NCBI GenBank assembly: GCA_029953675.1
Contig: JAMWBK010000004.1
Span: 1,550,001-1,614,000, forward strand
Length of the DNA: 64,000 bases
Direction of reading: 5' to 3'
Source: Rhodosorus marinus
Taxonomy: Eukaryota; Rhodophyta; Stylonematophyceae; Stylonematales; Stylonemataceae
Numbering within the stretch: position 1 is the stretch's first letter; each line of letters opens with the position of its first letter. Under the pieces are notes generated by a model that was given only the letters and a program-made list of their open reading frames with translations, was not told where the DNA came from and made no database searches. Below, piece by piece: positions 21,678 through 33,286 of the stretch. The position numbers and the translations under genes were made by a program.

Positions 21678-23640
21678 AAGAAACCGACGCTAATACGACA
21701 CTGGAGCATCCTTCGTGTCGCGCCCTCACTGCATCTAAACAATCAAGTCAGGATTATCTTACACAAGCAATAAACCACCTCTGCCATTGAAAGCTACAAG
21801 CAAATTACCAAGTGGACACGAAGCACCACGCGAACGTCTTGCATCCTGCAAAGACCCAAATAAAACTGCAATCGTTTTTCCACAGTGGTTGCTTGGCTGC
21901 TGTCTAAACTAAAGCTAGAACGCCGCCACGCTGACGGCTAGCATTAGATGCCCTTGAGTCTGCAAGCACAACAGTAGTATTTGTTGACGAGATGATCATG
22001 TTCAACCGACAAGCATCGATTGCTTCAAAAAATAGTTTCCCCATTGGTAGTGACTAGCAACGCAATGGGAAGTTTCGCATGTAGCCGCAAGCACGAAGCG
22101 TTGAGCATCTTCCAACCTATCCACTCGTATAGTCCACCTTCCATCGTGTCTTCTACGAGGGCGCTCAACACTACTCGAACGGGAGGAGCTAAATATTTTG
22201 CTGCTGGAAATCATCCTCTATTCCCTCGCGTAACAGCGTTGCTCTTCTTGAACAGCTCATTCAAATGGCTAGGTATTCTACGTATCATCGCTTTCAAATG
22301 ACCTATCCCCGTCTTGTCGGGTCCAAGAGCAGTACGTACGTCACAAGCAAGCGTGCCAGTTCCCAAGGGCTCTACATTCTGTTCCCCCCTCGAAATCAAG
22401 CAGTAGACCTCCCTCCGTGACATTTGAAAGTCAAAAACTTTTTGAACAAACCTTCATAAAATTAAATTATTTCTTATTCCCCAAGCCAAAGGAAAACACG
22501 TCGTTCAAACAACTGACCCTACCATTGGAGGAAAACGGATCCGTTCCAATCATTTTAAATGTTTCTACAACTTTATTGGCAAAACACTTGTTTTCCTTTG
22601 GTCTATTGGATAGAATTGTCAAAATGTTTTCTAAAACTAATTTAGATACGCTTTGCATGTTGGCTCTTTGTAAGCATATTTTCAACCCCTTTTCTTTTCA
22701 AGGCCAAACAGAGGCACAGTTTCCCATCCAGAAACCGCACGCCACGAAATTCAGGGACCACGTTCAAACCCTTCTCATATTATAAAAGAAAAATACTGCC
22801 CTAAAACTTCTAAAATATTATAAATATCCTGAAGGTGGAACAATTTCTCATTGTTAGGGTGTACTCTAAAACTATGCAATTAATTTTCCATGTATAAAAA
22901 ACTCATCATCGTGTCATCGCTGGAAACCTTAGGACAGCCTGTCACTTTTCAACTGAATTCTGCTGGCTCGTTCAGAAAGAGCGTTGATTTTGATTGAGAA
23001 AAGGACGCGTGGCATTACACCATATGGAAAAGTAATATAACGCCCAAATTTATATATTTTCTGCCCCGCTTTCTTTTCTTGACGAGAGAGAGTTTCCCAT
23101 CCAGAAACCGCACGCCACCAAATCCACAGACCCACCCTCAAATCCTTCTCATATTACAAAAGAAAACATCTTGCTCCTAAAACTTCTAAAATATTGTAAA
23201 TTTCCTGGAGAGGGCACAGTTTCTCACTGCTACGGTACTTTTTAAAACTATACAATTAGTTTTCCATGCCAAAGAAAACTCTACCTCATCGTATCAGCTT
23301 AGGACAGCCTGTCACCTTCAATTGAATTCTGTTGGGCTCCTCCTGCAGGATCGACGATTTTGATGGAGAAAAGGACGCGTGGTATTTCACCATAAGCAAA
23401 AAGAATAAATAGATCAAAAGTATATATTAATTCAATATATATAATACAATAATTTTAATAGTTTAACCGCTACCCCGATTCTCGTCAGATTTCGTTGAAA
23501 AGTTTGTTTCGGGGTAGAAAATAGCACATTCTTGTAAGCCGGGAAAGGAAAAAGGCTATATTTTGGTAATTTAATTTGGGGGTTCATTCGGTCTTTTTGG
23601 AAGTTGACTTTTTTTAATTTGGTCTACTAAAGAGGAATTT
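21678..23640. other. Intergenic with a diverged direct repeat
   Basis: No gene is supported. A 123-codon frame at 22417-22785 is hydrophobic and Phe/Leu-rich but has no family features, and a 72-codon minus frame overlaps it. The main content is the 320-bp direct repeat described separately. Confidence 0.35.
22718..23410. repeat. Direct repeat, two copies of about 320 bp
   Basis: Copy 1 (about 22718-23039) and copy 2 (about 23090-23410) share long exact blocks in order. These include GTTTCCCATCCAGAAACCGC, CTAAAACTTCTAAAATATT, TAGGACAGCCTGTCAC and GAGAAAAGGACGCGTGG. Identity looks around 75-80 percent by eye. Neither copy holds a conserved open frame. Confidence 0.85.
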
Positions 23641-24691
23641 TTAAATCATAATCGAGTGTTTTTCTTTCGCTTTTTTTTTTTGCAAGGGGGGAGGGGAAAG
23701 GGGGGAGAGGAGGTTGGAGTTTTCCGTCTAAATACCAAAGAAATGATGAAAGGAAACGCGTCAATCGTTTTAGGTGTTGTGGGTGTGTGTCCGCTGGGGA
23801 TTTTGAGATATGGTTTTGTTTTTTTTGTTTTTTTTGTGATGGGGAGAAAAAAGAAGGTGCAGGGAGTTGTTCGGGGATGGGCTTGAAAACTATACAGAAA
23901 GGGGGAAATTTTGCGGGAGAAGGTGTGTTTTGGGAGTCCTGGGGGTGGGTGGGTTAGAGGAGGTGGGGAGGAGGTTAGGGTTTAGTGTTTTTTTTGGGGG
24001 GGAGACGTGTAAGAAAGGAGAGATGTGGACGTGCAGGTGTTGATCCTTGGTGCGATCTCTTTGTTCTCTTCTTTTTGTCATGGTTGTTTTTTTCCTCTGA
24101 AGAAGCCGTGCTAAAGAACTAGAAACCACGTAGGAGAAAACGGGAAAGAGAGAGAAAAAGGGGGGGGGGGACTTGGTTTTTGCGCACGCGACGTTTTTGG
24201 TAGAGAGAGTGGGCGCATGTTGAAAGGGCTCTCAACGCCACGAGGAAGGTAGCCTGTGCTGGGGGGGGACTGGTATTTACGTAGGATTCGTTCGTAGGAA
24301 GTTGGAGTGGAGCGTGGGCGTGTTTCTTTAATTTCTTGGTTTTTAGGGGTAGTGGAAAAACGGAATTTTATTTGGCTTGGCAGGATGATCTGTCTGGTTC
24401 TGGTTTTTGCTCTACTTTGGCGTTTGTGTGTGAAGAAGTTACATACAAAAGTTCAGCACTGAAGGGTTTGGGGGTGTGGAGGTGTTTGACAGGTAGAGGT
24501 TGGGTGGGTAGCGTTGAAGGGGAAGTGCTGGGGAAAGGGGAGGAGTCTTTGTAAAGAGAGTCCCGTTGCTTTGTCCTGCCGGTCAGTGTCTGTGGTGTTC
24601 TCGTTTTTGTGGTATTTTTTGCTTGTGGGGTTTGACTTGGAGGGTAGGAGTGATCGAGATTAGGTATTCTTGAGTTGCGCGGACTGCAGTG
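23641..24691 (+). promoter_or_regulatory. Long G-rich leader upstream of the ABC ATPase gene
   Basis: About 1 kb in which the plus strand is strongly G-rich and C-poor (e.g. 23688-23720, 23930-24005, 24150-24175). It is preceded by the AT-rich stretch 23405-23460. This is the clearest case of the leader asymmetry seen at many genes here. Frames inside it are low complexity. Confidence 0.45.
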
Positions 24692-25830
24692 ATGGGGACG
24701 ATCGAAGATATTGAATCGTCCAGGTCGTCGTCTTTGACAACGGAGACAGAAGAGATTGACGAGAAAGACGAAATCGTTAGATTCGACAATGTACATAAGA
24801 CGTATTTAATTGGTGCTTCGGGGATTGCGGTTCTGCGTGGTATTGATCTTAGGGTTAATAGAGGAGAATTTGTGGCTATTTATGGCCCATCGGGAAGTGG
24901 GAAATCCACTATGCTTTCGGTCATGGGAACAATCGACAGGCACTCGAAGGGTAGGTTGTGGTCTACCTGCAGATGTTTTCCAACATCCAATAGCCCGACA
25001 TTTTTCTTACCGAACGTCATTCTAAATGGCTGTCATGAAATCAGGTGACGTGTTTCTGTTTGGTAAGAAGGCTGGGCTGAATGCCACGGACAAGATCCTA
25101 GCTAACCTGAGGCTGAAGGACATTGGTTTTGTCTTCCAAGCCTTCAACTTGCTTCCATCGTTGACCGCATTCGAGAACGTTGAGCTACCTATGCTCCTCG
25201 CAGGCAAGCCGAAGAAGGAGCGAATTGCTCGAGTATACAAATTGCTTGACAGGGTAAGGTCTTCTGAAGAAAGATACATTAGCTGGGGCGAGTGACTTTC
25301 ATGGAACTGGATACTAATTGTGGCGAGTTTTGGTGGGACTCTTTCGGCACGGTTAGGTTGGAATGTTACATAGAACTAAGAGCTTTCCAGCCCAGCTCTC
25401 TGGAGGCGAGCAGCAGAGGGTCACGATCGCAAGGGCGCTGGCGAACCGTCCAAAGCTGTTGCTCATGGATGAACCCTCGGGAGATCTGGACACGAAGAAC
25501 ACGGACCTCATCATGGATTTCCTTCTCGAGTTGCATGAGAAGCAGAAGATTACCATGATCATGGTTACTCACGACGTAGGGTTGCGGGGCTACGCCGATC
25601 GAGTGATCAACATTCGTGACGGTAGAGTCGCTGGTGACATGAAAATTGACCAGGACCAGCGTATGCGAATGCGGAAAAACCTGAGGCAACAGGTTTTGAG
25701 ATCGCGACGAGAGGAAACGGGGTGGATGTCCTCAACAGACTCGAGCGAATCGTTTGGTGGGGTTAGGACCGAACTTCGAGCACCGACTGACTACGGGACA
25801 GTGTATGCTACACAGGAGTCTTGCAGCTAG
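24692..25830 (+). CDS. LolD/MacB/FtsE-like ABC transporter ATPase
   Basis: Exons 24692-24950, 25045-25253 and 25357-25830 join in phase into 313 residues. The nucleotide-binding domain is complete: Walker [10 protein letters not shown] (about residues 65-73), Q-loop in [15 protein letters not shown], signature [15 protein letters not shown], Walker [13 protein letters not shown], and H-loop MIMVTHD. The sequence is closest in style to the bacterial LolD/MacB/FtsE group, whose ATPases work with separate four-helix permeases in lipoprotein or peptide export. No membrane segment is fused and no permease gene lies nearby. The first 27 residues are acidic and Ser-rich, not a typical transit peptide. 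A C-terminal extension after residue about 240 is Arg- and Ser-rich. An origin from the plastid ancestor or by bacterial transfer is plausible inference. Confidence 0.88.
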
Positions 25831-26013
25831 AAGGATGGCTTGCAAGTAGAATACAAGATATTTATGATTCGTCAGAACTCTATTGCTGCTACTCATGGAG
25901 GCCACAAGGGAGTCTGCGTCTGACGGAGAACAACTTCGGATTCAGCGCAGACAGCAATTATTCGTTCGAAGGGAAATACTTTGATGTTTGAACGAGATCG
26001 ATCAGCGCAAGCC

Positions 26014-27410
26014 CTATGATTCTACAAGCTTGCGCAGTAGCTTGATGACCTCAACCTTGACCTCCTCATTCCCGAAGAGGTTGAGCTGGTTGAGGTAGTG
26101 GTACACCTTGTAGACCTTCGCGCGTTCTTCAAAACCTTCCGCTTTAGGTATTCTTGAGTGGTAGGCGTTGTAAAATTTATCTGTGAATCCACCAAACAAC
26201 TCCATGATCGCCAGGTCCATCTCACTGTGTCCAAAAAAGCAGGCCGGATCGTAAACAACAGCCTTGTCCTTTGTGAAGCCTGCACAAAGTGAAATTAACG
26301 TTCAAACGGGTATGGTAGGAAGAATGACTCTGTCTCTCGTCATCACAGGTTTACAATGTAGAAAAGGATGAACAACTTTAGTCGCTACAGTTTTTGACAT
26401 CTTCCAACCTACCCGCATTACCGATCCATAGATCGCCATGGAGCAACGACGGTTTCACAGGGACATCAGCGAAGCGATCCTTTAAGCTTTCAATGAGTTT
26501 TTGGGTCAAGTTGATCAGCTCGCTGCTCTCGTCCTTCTTAAACGGCGCGCGAGCGTAGACTTTTTGTTCAAAAAGAGACTGGAGAAGCAGCCCCATCCTC
26601 CTAGCTAAGAACTCTGACCAATCGTCCGTCCAGCGGTTATCCATTGGGGTTAAGGACAGGTAGTTATTTATGACAAACCCAAATTTGCCTTCGTGAATTT
26701 CATCCATTGCGCTGCTCACGTGCATCTTTGCGAGCCCATGCCCGAGATTCTGCAAGTGAAGAATAAAAGGGAATCATCTTTTAGATCCGCTGCGTCTGAA
26801 GAACAGTTAGGAGAACAACGTTTCCCTCTTCAGATCACCTCCTGTGCTTCTGGGCGACTAGCACCGAAGGGTACCAAAGGGAGCCACTCGAGGATCATGA
26901 ACGCTCCTGGTCCAAATTCTCCAACCTTTGGCAACGAGCCGACATGAAGAGGCATTGGGCAGTATACTGTCTCCGTCTTCCTGATCGTGGTTAGACCAAC
27001 TGCTTCGCTCATGAATACTGAAGCGTCCTGTTCCGAGACGAACCCCACAAACCATCAGCTGGATCTCCATGACTTGCTCTAGGCCATGAATATCTAAACA
27101 AACCTCCACTCGGTTGACCTTGACGAAGTAGTTGCCTCGATCAGTGTCCGCTCTGATGGCTTCGTTCCCATTCCACCTGGAATCCATCAGCTCAAATCCT
27201 TTCACCTCATTACATCCGCAGACAGCCCTAAGAGCACTCGCGATCGGGTCCTTTTCTGACGTACTGAGTTGATACTTGTCCCCCGTCGGTCCATCCGCCT
27301 GTTGCAAAAGGCCATCAAGTTCCTCATCGCTGACATCTTGACATCCAGAACCAAGGAAATAACCGTCTTCGGTGAGAAATATCCATCCAGTCCACTCCAG
27401 CAGGGAACCG
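26014..27410 (-). CDS. Fructosamine-3-kinase family protein
   Basis: Minus-strand exons 27104 to about 27410, 26839-27027, 26413-26749 and 26014-26279 join in phase. Family features in order: GNYFVKVNR with the ATP-binding Lys, a Glu-containing helix (FMSEAVGL), FMILEWL, LGHGLAKMH, the catalytic loop LLHGDLWIGNAG, and VVYDPACFFGHSEMDLAIMELFGGF, where YDP carries the metal-binding Asp. Fructosamine kinases phosphorylate ketoamines or ribulosamines so that glycated proteins are repaired; plastid members are known in plants. The start is unresolved. The frame stays open about 100 codons upstream of the core without an ATG, so at least one 5' exon is missing here. The core kinase itself looks intact. 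Confidence 0.85.
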
Positions 27411-28390
27411 ATATGCCCTCCAACAGGAGAAAAGAGGAATCATACCTTCAATACTGTCAACCATACACCGACGACCGCGAACTCGAGAACATGTCGAGAT
27501 CTGACTGTTTCGGCCTAATAGCAGCCCGGATTGTATCAAAAAGCCTATCATGTTCTTCTTCACTACCCTAGGAACGTACTTGACAATCAGCAGAGAGAGG
27601 TGTACGCGAATCATCCCGGCTTAGAAATGACTTTCGAGATAAAATCCATCTTCCTCACCGGCCGGAATCGTACTACTATCGTACTAATATTACTATCCAG
27701 TACTATGTGGTGAGGGGGATCAGTGGGTATGGTGACCTGGCCGGGACAGTGTGGAGAGGGGCTGGGCACACGGTAAACGGATGATGATGTTGACCACCAC
27801 ACGTGGTGCGTTAGGAATCTCTTGAGAGGCGTTGACAGACAGGATCCAGCGTGATCAGCGAACGTTGAAATGGAGGATGGTCTTGTAAAGCTCCTTTTTC
27901 CGGGCGTTGCTTTTTTCTTTTTTCTTTGCGTTGGCGCAAGCAATTGCGGGTGTCGAATGCATGTTCTCACCCATCGTCAGTACATCTGGACATAGTAGTA
28001 TGGCATACCTCTACCGTTTGTGGCACTCAACATGGCATAGCATCCGTCTCTCGGTATGTTCCGTGCAGGTAGCAAATAGTCTATACATTTTTGCGCTCGT
28101 TGCTGTGACCTCGGCAAAAATATCCGCATATACTGCCCAAACAAGCTGCTACCGGTCGCCCTCGCCAACATCCTCACCGATTCCAGCTTTCAACATGCCT
28201 GTAGCCGTCTCCAGAGACGACTCCTTCAGTTCTCAGGATGTCCTTGTCTCCAACTTGCAAACGCGCAACTCGGCTGGCCTCCAGCATCAATGTCTGCGGG
28301 CCTAGGATGATTCAGTCTAGCTAGAGATTCTCGAGGCGCACGAGTTGCTGTTCTTGACCGAGAGGGACTAAGGAGTTCCTCTTTTCTTTT
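27411..28390. other. Intergenic or unresolved 5' part of the FN3K gene
   Basis: The 5' exon of the FN3K-type gene should lie in the first few hundred bases. Further on, a minus-strand stretch near 28200-28290 reads as plausible peptide (ARLQVGDKDILRTEG) but could not be linked to a gene. The rest shows nothing firm. Confidence 0.3.
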
Positions 28391-29482
28391 TTACTGACAA
28401 ACGGCCGCGAAAGGATCGACTTCCCCGAGCAGATACCACAAGGGTGCGACATGGATGCGCTTGATGGGGTACGGGCCAGGTCCGAAACCCTGAGAACAGA
28501 CAATGTTGAGGGTGGCACGCCTCAGTACAGCCGTGGTCATTTGCATGCACTCAGAGGTGGGAACCTCCCACGATTGAATGACACGAGCTGTCGCAAATTT
28601 ATCCGTGCTGTATAAGCGAAGTACTAACTGCGCTGATATCACGTAGAGTTGCTTAAGGTCTTCCTCTCCTTCATCGGTGTAGCCGAAGAGGACACCATCG
28701 AATCCATTTCCAACTAGGTCTGCGTCGAACTCTGTAATTGGGTCAAGTTCCATGCTCAAAAATCGGGTCTGGTACATTAGAGGTGCTAATCCAAACTTCA
28801 AAGGCCGCGCAACTACAATCCTGGATGCTGCTCCGTCTGTAACAGATATTAAAGCTCCCGTCGATTTACTGTAGACAACACCGTTTGGCCCAAATACGTC
28901 TACCTCGAGCAGCGGTCCGGAAGCGAAGATACTTATTTGTGGCCTACGACTCAGAATGTCGTCTATCTTGTAGACCTTTCGCGCGAACGTATCAGTCACG
29001 TACGCTGAGCCTTCTCCTTCATGGTATGCAATGTCGTTGGGAGAAATAGAATTTTCCAAGACAACAGACCGAGCAGTCTTCTTCTGCAGGTTGATGATCG
29101 CAACCCTGCCGTCACGCAGATTTTCAGGAAGCGGTTCTCCGGCTAGCTGGCTCTCGAATGTGGGAAAGACCTCAAGGTTGACAGCTAGAAGCACGGTGCC
29201 CTTGTGTGCTGTATCTAGCCCCAAGGTACTGAACACGTCATCCTCCGTGTCTTCCTCTAGATCAATAGTTTTCGCTTCCCCAGTGTGTCGATTGACGAAC
29301 ACTGGCAGGCCGGGGTCGGCTACGGAGCTTAGAATGAAACCTCCTTCCACATCGACGATTCCTTCTGGAATAAAGTCACCCACAAGCAGCGATCCGCCGT
29401 CAACGGGAACGAGCGATGGCACTTCGTGCGCTGTGACTGTCGCCAGAAGCAACAACAGAACGGCTTTTTTTACGGTTTTCAT
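28391..29482 (-). CDS. Secreted six-bladed beta-propeller protein (SMP-30/NHL-like)
   Basis: An unspliced frame of 363 residues when started at the ATG at 29482. That start gives a textbook signal peptide: MKTVKKAV, a Leu-rich core LLLLLATVTA, then HEVPS. An upstream ATG at 29626 would place this segment internally and is less likely. The mature part has repeated beta-strand blocks with motifs such as EGIVDVEGGFILSSV, SPNDIAYHEGEGSAYVTD and FGPNGVVYSKSTGALISV, typical of SMP-30/gluconolactonase/strictosidine-synthase-like propellers. Several Cys occur near the end. Likely extracellular or in the secretory system. Substrate unknown, and lactonase activity is not shown. The N-terminal half is the most propeller-like. 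Confidence 0.65.
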   Translation of the reverse strand: MKTVKKAVLLLLLATVTAHEVPSLVPVDGGSLLVGDFIPEGIVDVEGGFILSSVADPGLPVFVNRHTGEAKTIDLEEDTEDDVFSTLGLDTAHKGTVLLAVNLEVFPTFESQLAGEPLPENLRDGRVAIINLQKKTARSVVLENSISPNDIAYHEGEGSAYVTDTFARKVYKIDDILSRRPQISIFASGPLLEVDVFGPNGVVYSKSTGALISVTDGAASRIVVARPLKFGLAPLMYQTRFLSMELDPITEFDADLVGNGFDGVLFGYTDEGEEDLKQLYVISAQLVLRLYSTDKFATARVIQSWEVPTSECMQMTTAVLRRATLNIVCSQGFGPGPYPIKRIHVAPLWYLLGEVDPFAAVCQ

Positions 29483-32440
29483 TTCACCAATGACACTCTG
29501 ATATCCAGAACACCTTCTACAACTCTCGAATGCCCAAGTGGGGGTCCTATCGGCATTGATCGCCAAAGCTTGCTTGAGACTTATACCATTCTGAACGCCG
29601 TCTAACAGCACCATATCGACGTTCACATCAATGGGACTTTCGCCGGAACATCGACAGTCTCAGCACCCTGCTTGAAACGAAGAAATTGACCTCCAGATCC
29701 TTTCCAGGCGGACGTCGCAAGTCGCTGTGGAGAGCCAGTCGAAACAATCCGGGTTGTTTCGCTAATACTTTCTCAAAAATTTCTCTCGTGTTTTTTTCAA
29801 TCTTGAAGGGGTAAAATCTAGATATTCAGAAGCCCGACCTGTTCCCAGCGTCATCAACAAACACAGCCATCTTCAAAAGCCACCAAACCCCCAGAGCATT
29901 AAGCAAAATGTTTCCATTTACCCCATCGACTACAACTGTTTATCAATACAAATTTCTCCTCGGATCCATCTGTTCATATGTGGCCTAAATTATACAATAA
30001 TACAAAATATTAACTATATTTTATTCCAAAAATTATCCATCTTTGCACTATAAAAGGCAAAAATATTCTTAATACAATCTCTGCAAGAATGTTTATTATA
30101 TATTTCTATGCCATAATTAAGACGTACTTTTTTCCAATAAAACATTGCCACGGTCGTTGGTTTCTTTGAAAATATTGAACTTTTAGATTGTATAGGAGCG
30201 AATAGCCAAATGATTTCGTCCTGAATCAGGAAAATTGATAAAATGTATAACAAAACATGGTCACTTGAATAGTAGGCTCGGAGTCCGGGAATGGTGGAGG
30301 ATGGATGTCCTTGGCGTCTGGAAGAATGGAGAAGAGAAAATGGATATGAAAGACTCTTGAAATTTAGTCGTAAGGTCTATTAAAGAACTGGAAATGCCTG
30401 CTTGGGTGGAATGTCCAGTGGTTCGAATCGTGATGACACGGATGTTAAAACTTCCCCACCCCCCCTCCCCTTCTTCGCTGGAAACCGAACTGAGAGGTTC
30501 GTCCCTTCTCTTTGCCTAGAACTAAACTAGCGGATCCGGAGCCGATTCAGAAGGATTCTGAGTGCTCATCTTGGCTTTTCTGAACCCGACAGCTGGTAAT
30601 TCATTGAGCGCTCATCTTTGGTTTTCTGAATGTAACAGCTGGTAGCTCACTGAGGACTCCAACACTGATTTACAAGACTTCATTCCCGTCGGAATGGCTG
30701 AATTTTTTATGATTCAGTGACAGCAGTACTGTTGTCAGCAGTGCGGGCGTAGACGAGCAGCATGTGAATAAGGAATCGCCGGCACCAGCCTTTGTGCGAA
30801 TCCCGCACACCGAAGCCAGCTTGACCAATCCGATCTCGTCTTTCAGTCGCAAAGCTGAGCTAACAACTCAAAAAACAGACGTTAGGAGGGTGTGCCTTAA
30901 AAACCATTATTTGCAAGACAGATCGCCACGCAGGAGCTCTGGACTAGCCGCTTGCCAATCTTGGTACCCCTCGGAATGAATTTCGAACTCGCACACGATG
31001 AACGTAGATCATCAGACGAATAAAATCCACACGGGCTTTTTCTCTCCCTGCTGGCGGGGCGCATACTATACTTTGGCTGAGCAGGGACTGTGGGCTACTA
31101 CAAGGTGCTACCTTCTAAAGATCCTAACGTTAACCTGAGAACAGCAATGCTTAATCGAATTCGACAGTAGCCTCCTGGGTTCTCATAGTAGGCCCGTGGA
31201 AAGGGATAGGAAGCGAAAACCCTATGACATGAAGGAGCCCTCAAGGGAATCATTTTAGGTCAGTTGTAGACCACGGGGAAAGAGTCCTTAGGCGGGGATC
31301 TTTTGGATCTGTCGAAAACCGCGCAAAGAGTACACAGTTGTTTCGTCGAAGCCATAGAATTAAGGGGTGAATAGTCAGATTCAACTTTGTGAGAGCGGTT
31401 CCGTATAAGTCTTGCCTTCCTGGACTGACTCTTCATGTTCCTACCGTGAAATACCAGGAGCGGACAGACTATCCATACTTTCATCCTCAAGGTGTTTTCC
31501 TCATGAATCGGCTCAAGGCTTCGTTGATGGGGAGGGGCAGGGCTAGCGTGCATCTGTCATATGTGTAGTCAAGTCGTCTCTCAAAGAGCCGACTGCATAC
31601 GAGTTTCGTGCGAGGGCTCGTTCGCAAATGTCTGATCATGAAATTGTATATTGCACCCCCTGTTGGGGAGGGATACGGCGAGGAGGTTGATAATATTTGG
31701 TTCGCCGTTTAGTGTGCTTCCTCTCGGGGCTGTAGACACTCATTCGTAACCCCGCTTGACCCCATATCAATATCTCGCCCTGGGGCACACCAGTGCATCT
31801 GCAAACGGCTTGCCGTTTTGGTGAAGACGTGATTCTCATGTGTCAAGACCAAAAGATGCTGAAACAGGTGAAAGGAGGATTCTTGGACTACCAATCAGGT
31901 CGCCTTGAGACAGTTCGTCCCCCTATATAGGCTGATGAAGTCTCCTTCGCACTCTGACAGTCTCTAGGTATCAGACAAAAACAACAAAACTCATCGTTCC
32001 CGAACCTAATTTTCCTGCCACTGTCTACGCTAAGGACCCGGCAGCGCTCTCCCCCGCCCAAAGACAAGGCGGCTTCCGTCAAAGTAGAAACAAAAACAGC
32101 ACTACATGCTGAGTCTCAGTGTACAGTAGTTCAAAGTTCGGATTTCGTGTCATCCTCGCGTTAGTCAAGGATGATTCTCAGTCCAGGGTAAACAAAGTGA
32201 GACAACCCACCCGGAGAGGAAGAGGAAGCCAGACCAAACATTCACCTGGGAAGTTCCCCGAGGCCGAGACGAAAGAGATATCTACCCTCTAAAACTAAGG
32301 CCAATCGAACCGGCGCCACAGAAGGAATTCACGAAAGACAGAGAAGCTCAGCGAATGCCCTTGGGATCCCTTCATACTGTTCTCCCAAAAGTCTGAACCG
32401 GAAAACACCTTATCCCGTTTCCCCCCCATAATGGTCTACG
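29483..32440. other. Intergenic, no supported gene
   Basis: About 3 kb. An AT-rich block (29940-30250) lies upstream of the propeller gene. From 30250 to 32440 composition is mixed and short frames on both strands have no domain features. I see no gene, RNA gene or mobile element. Confidence 0.35.
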
Positions 32441-33049
32441 TCCCCCAGGAACCCCCAAATCCAATCTCATTTATCATTTTCCAATTGAAATAACATTACA
32501 TCGACCGAAGCAGTCAAAACGAAAGTATTTCACCCCCCTTCAATGCAGAATATAAACAATTCGATTAATTTAATATATAATACAAATATCATATTATTCT
32601 ATAACAAAAAATAATTAAATATTCATCTAAAGACTAAATATATTAGTTTAATACAATAAGTCTCCGGATTGAATAGCATGATTATAATTTCATATGATAT
32701 ATTTACGTATTTTATAATAATATAAAACATTTATTAATTTGTATATAATAAATAAATTATTTGCGTCAAGTGAAAATAAATTAGGCTACCAACGTAATAT
32801 TTCAATAATAGATGAGCTAGATACTTAAGTTGATAATGTTTAAATCATTTACAATAAAAATAAAGATATATGTTTTATAACTTTACTGATAGAACACAAA
32901 TAAATTGTATTAATGTAATTAATATGAAACTTATTTTATTGATATTATCATTATTATATGATATATTTGTATCAAACAAAAGAATATTTTTATTATATAT
33001 GGAATATCGTATTTTATTTATGATATTTATGTTTATTGGCATTAGCGGC
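32441..33049. other. Strongly AT-rich block
   Basis: About 480 bp (32540-33040) is almost only A and T, with many TATA and ATTATA runs, then changes abruptly at about 33045 to G-rich DNA. A 63-codon frame (32870-33061) is Ile/Phe/Leu-rich only because of composition. The block sits just before the PRPP synthase leader and may be a nucleosome-free promoter region. A centromere or origin role cannot be judged from sequence. Confidence 0.4.
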
Positions 33050-33286
33050 TCGGGGGGGTAAGGATATTGAGGAATGGGATTGGGAAATTTTCAGGGTTGG
33101 CGGTGTCGGGGGATGTGTTCGGGAGTGTAGGGGACGGTGAATTGGTTTGGGAGTAGTTTGGGGGGTGTTGGGGGGAAGAGTGGGTGGATAATGATGGACA
33201 TGGTAATGTATATGAGGTGACTGAGTACATTTTTGAAGGGTTTGTGAAGGATTTTAGGGAAGGAGAGTAGTTAAAGAGTTTCAAAG
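33050..33286 (+). promoter_or_regulatory. G-rich leader of the PRPP synthase gene
   Basis: Starting at CGGGGGGG (about 33050) the plus strand is rich in G and T and nearly free of C up to the ATG at 33287. It directly follows the AT-rich block. Confidence 0.45.

Noticed and set aside
22417-22785. 123-codon Leu/Phe-rich plus frame
   Set aside because: No recognised domain; its end overlaps the direct repeat, whose second copy does not keep the frame.
28180-28300. Minus-strand peptide with RLQVGDKDIL, reminiscent of Hint (hedgehog/intein) domains
   Set aside because: Only about 40 residues fit, and no upstream or downstream exon could be joined.
30400-30450. GGTTCGAATC resembling a tRNA T-arm
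   Set aside because: No matching acceptor, D or anticodon stems around it.
32870-33061. 63-codon hydrophobic frame resembling mitochondrial DNA
   Set aside because: Ile/Phe/Leu bias follows from the AT-rich sequence; no mitochondrial gene motif is present.
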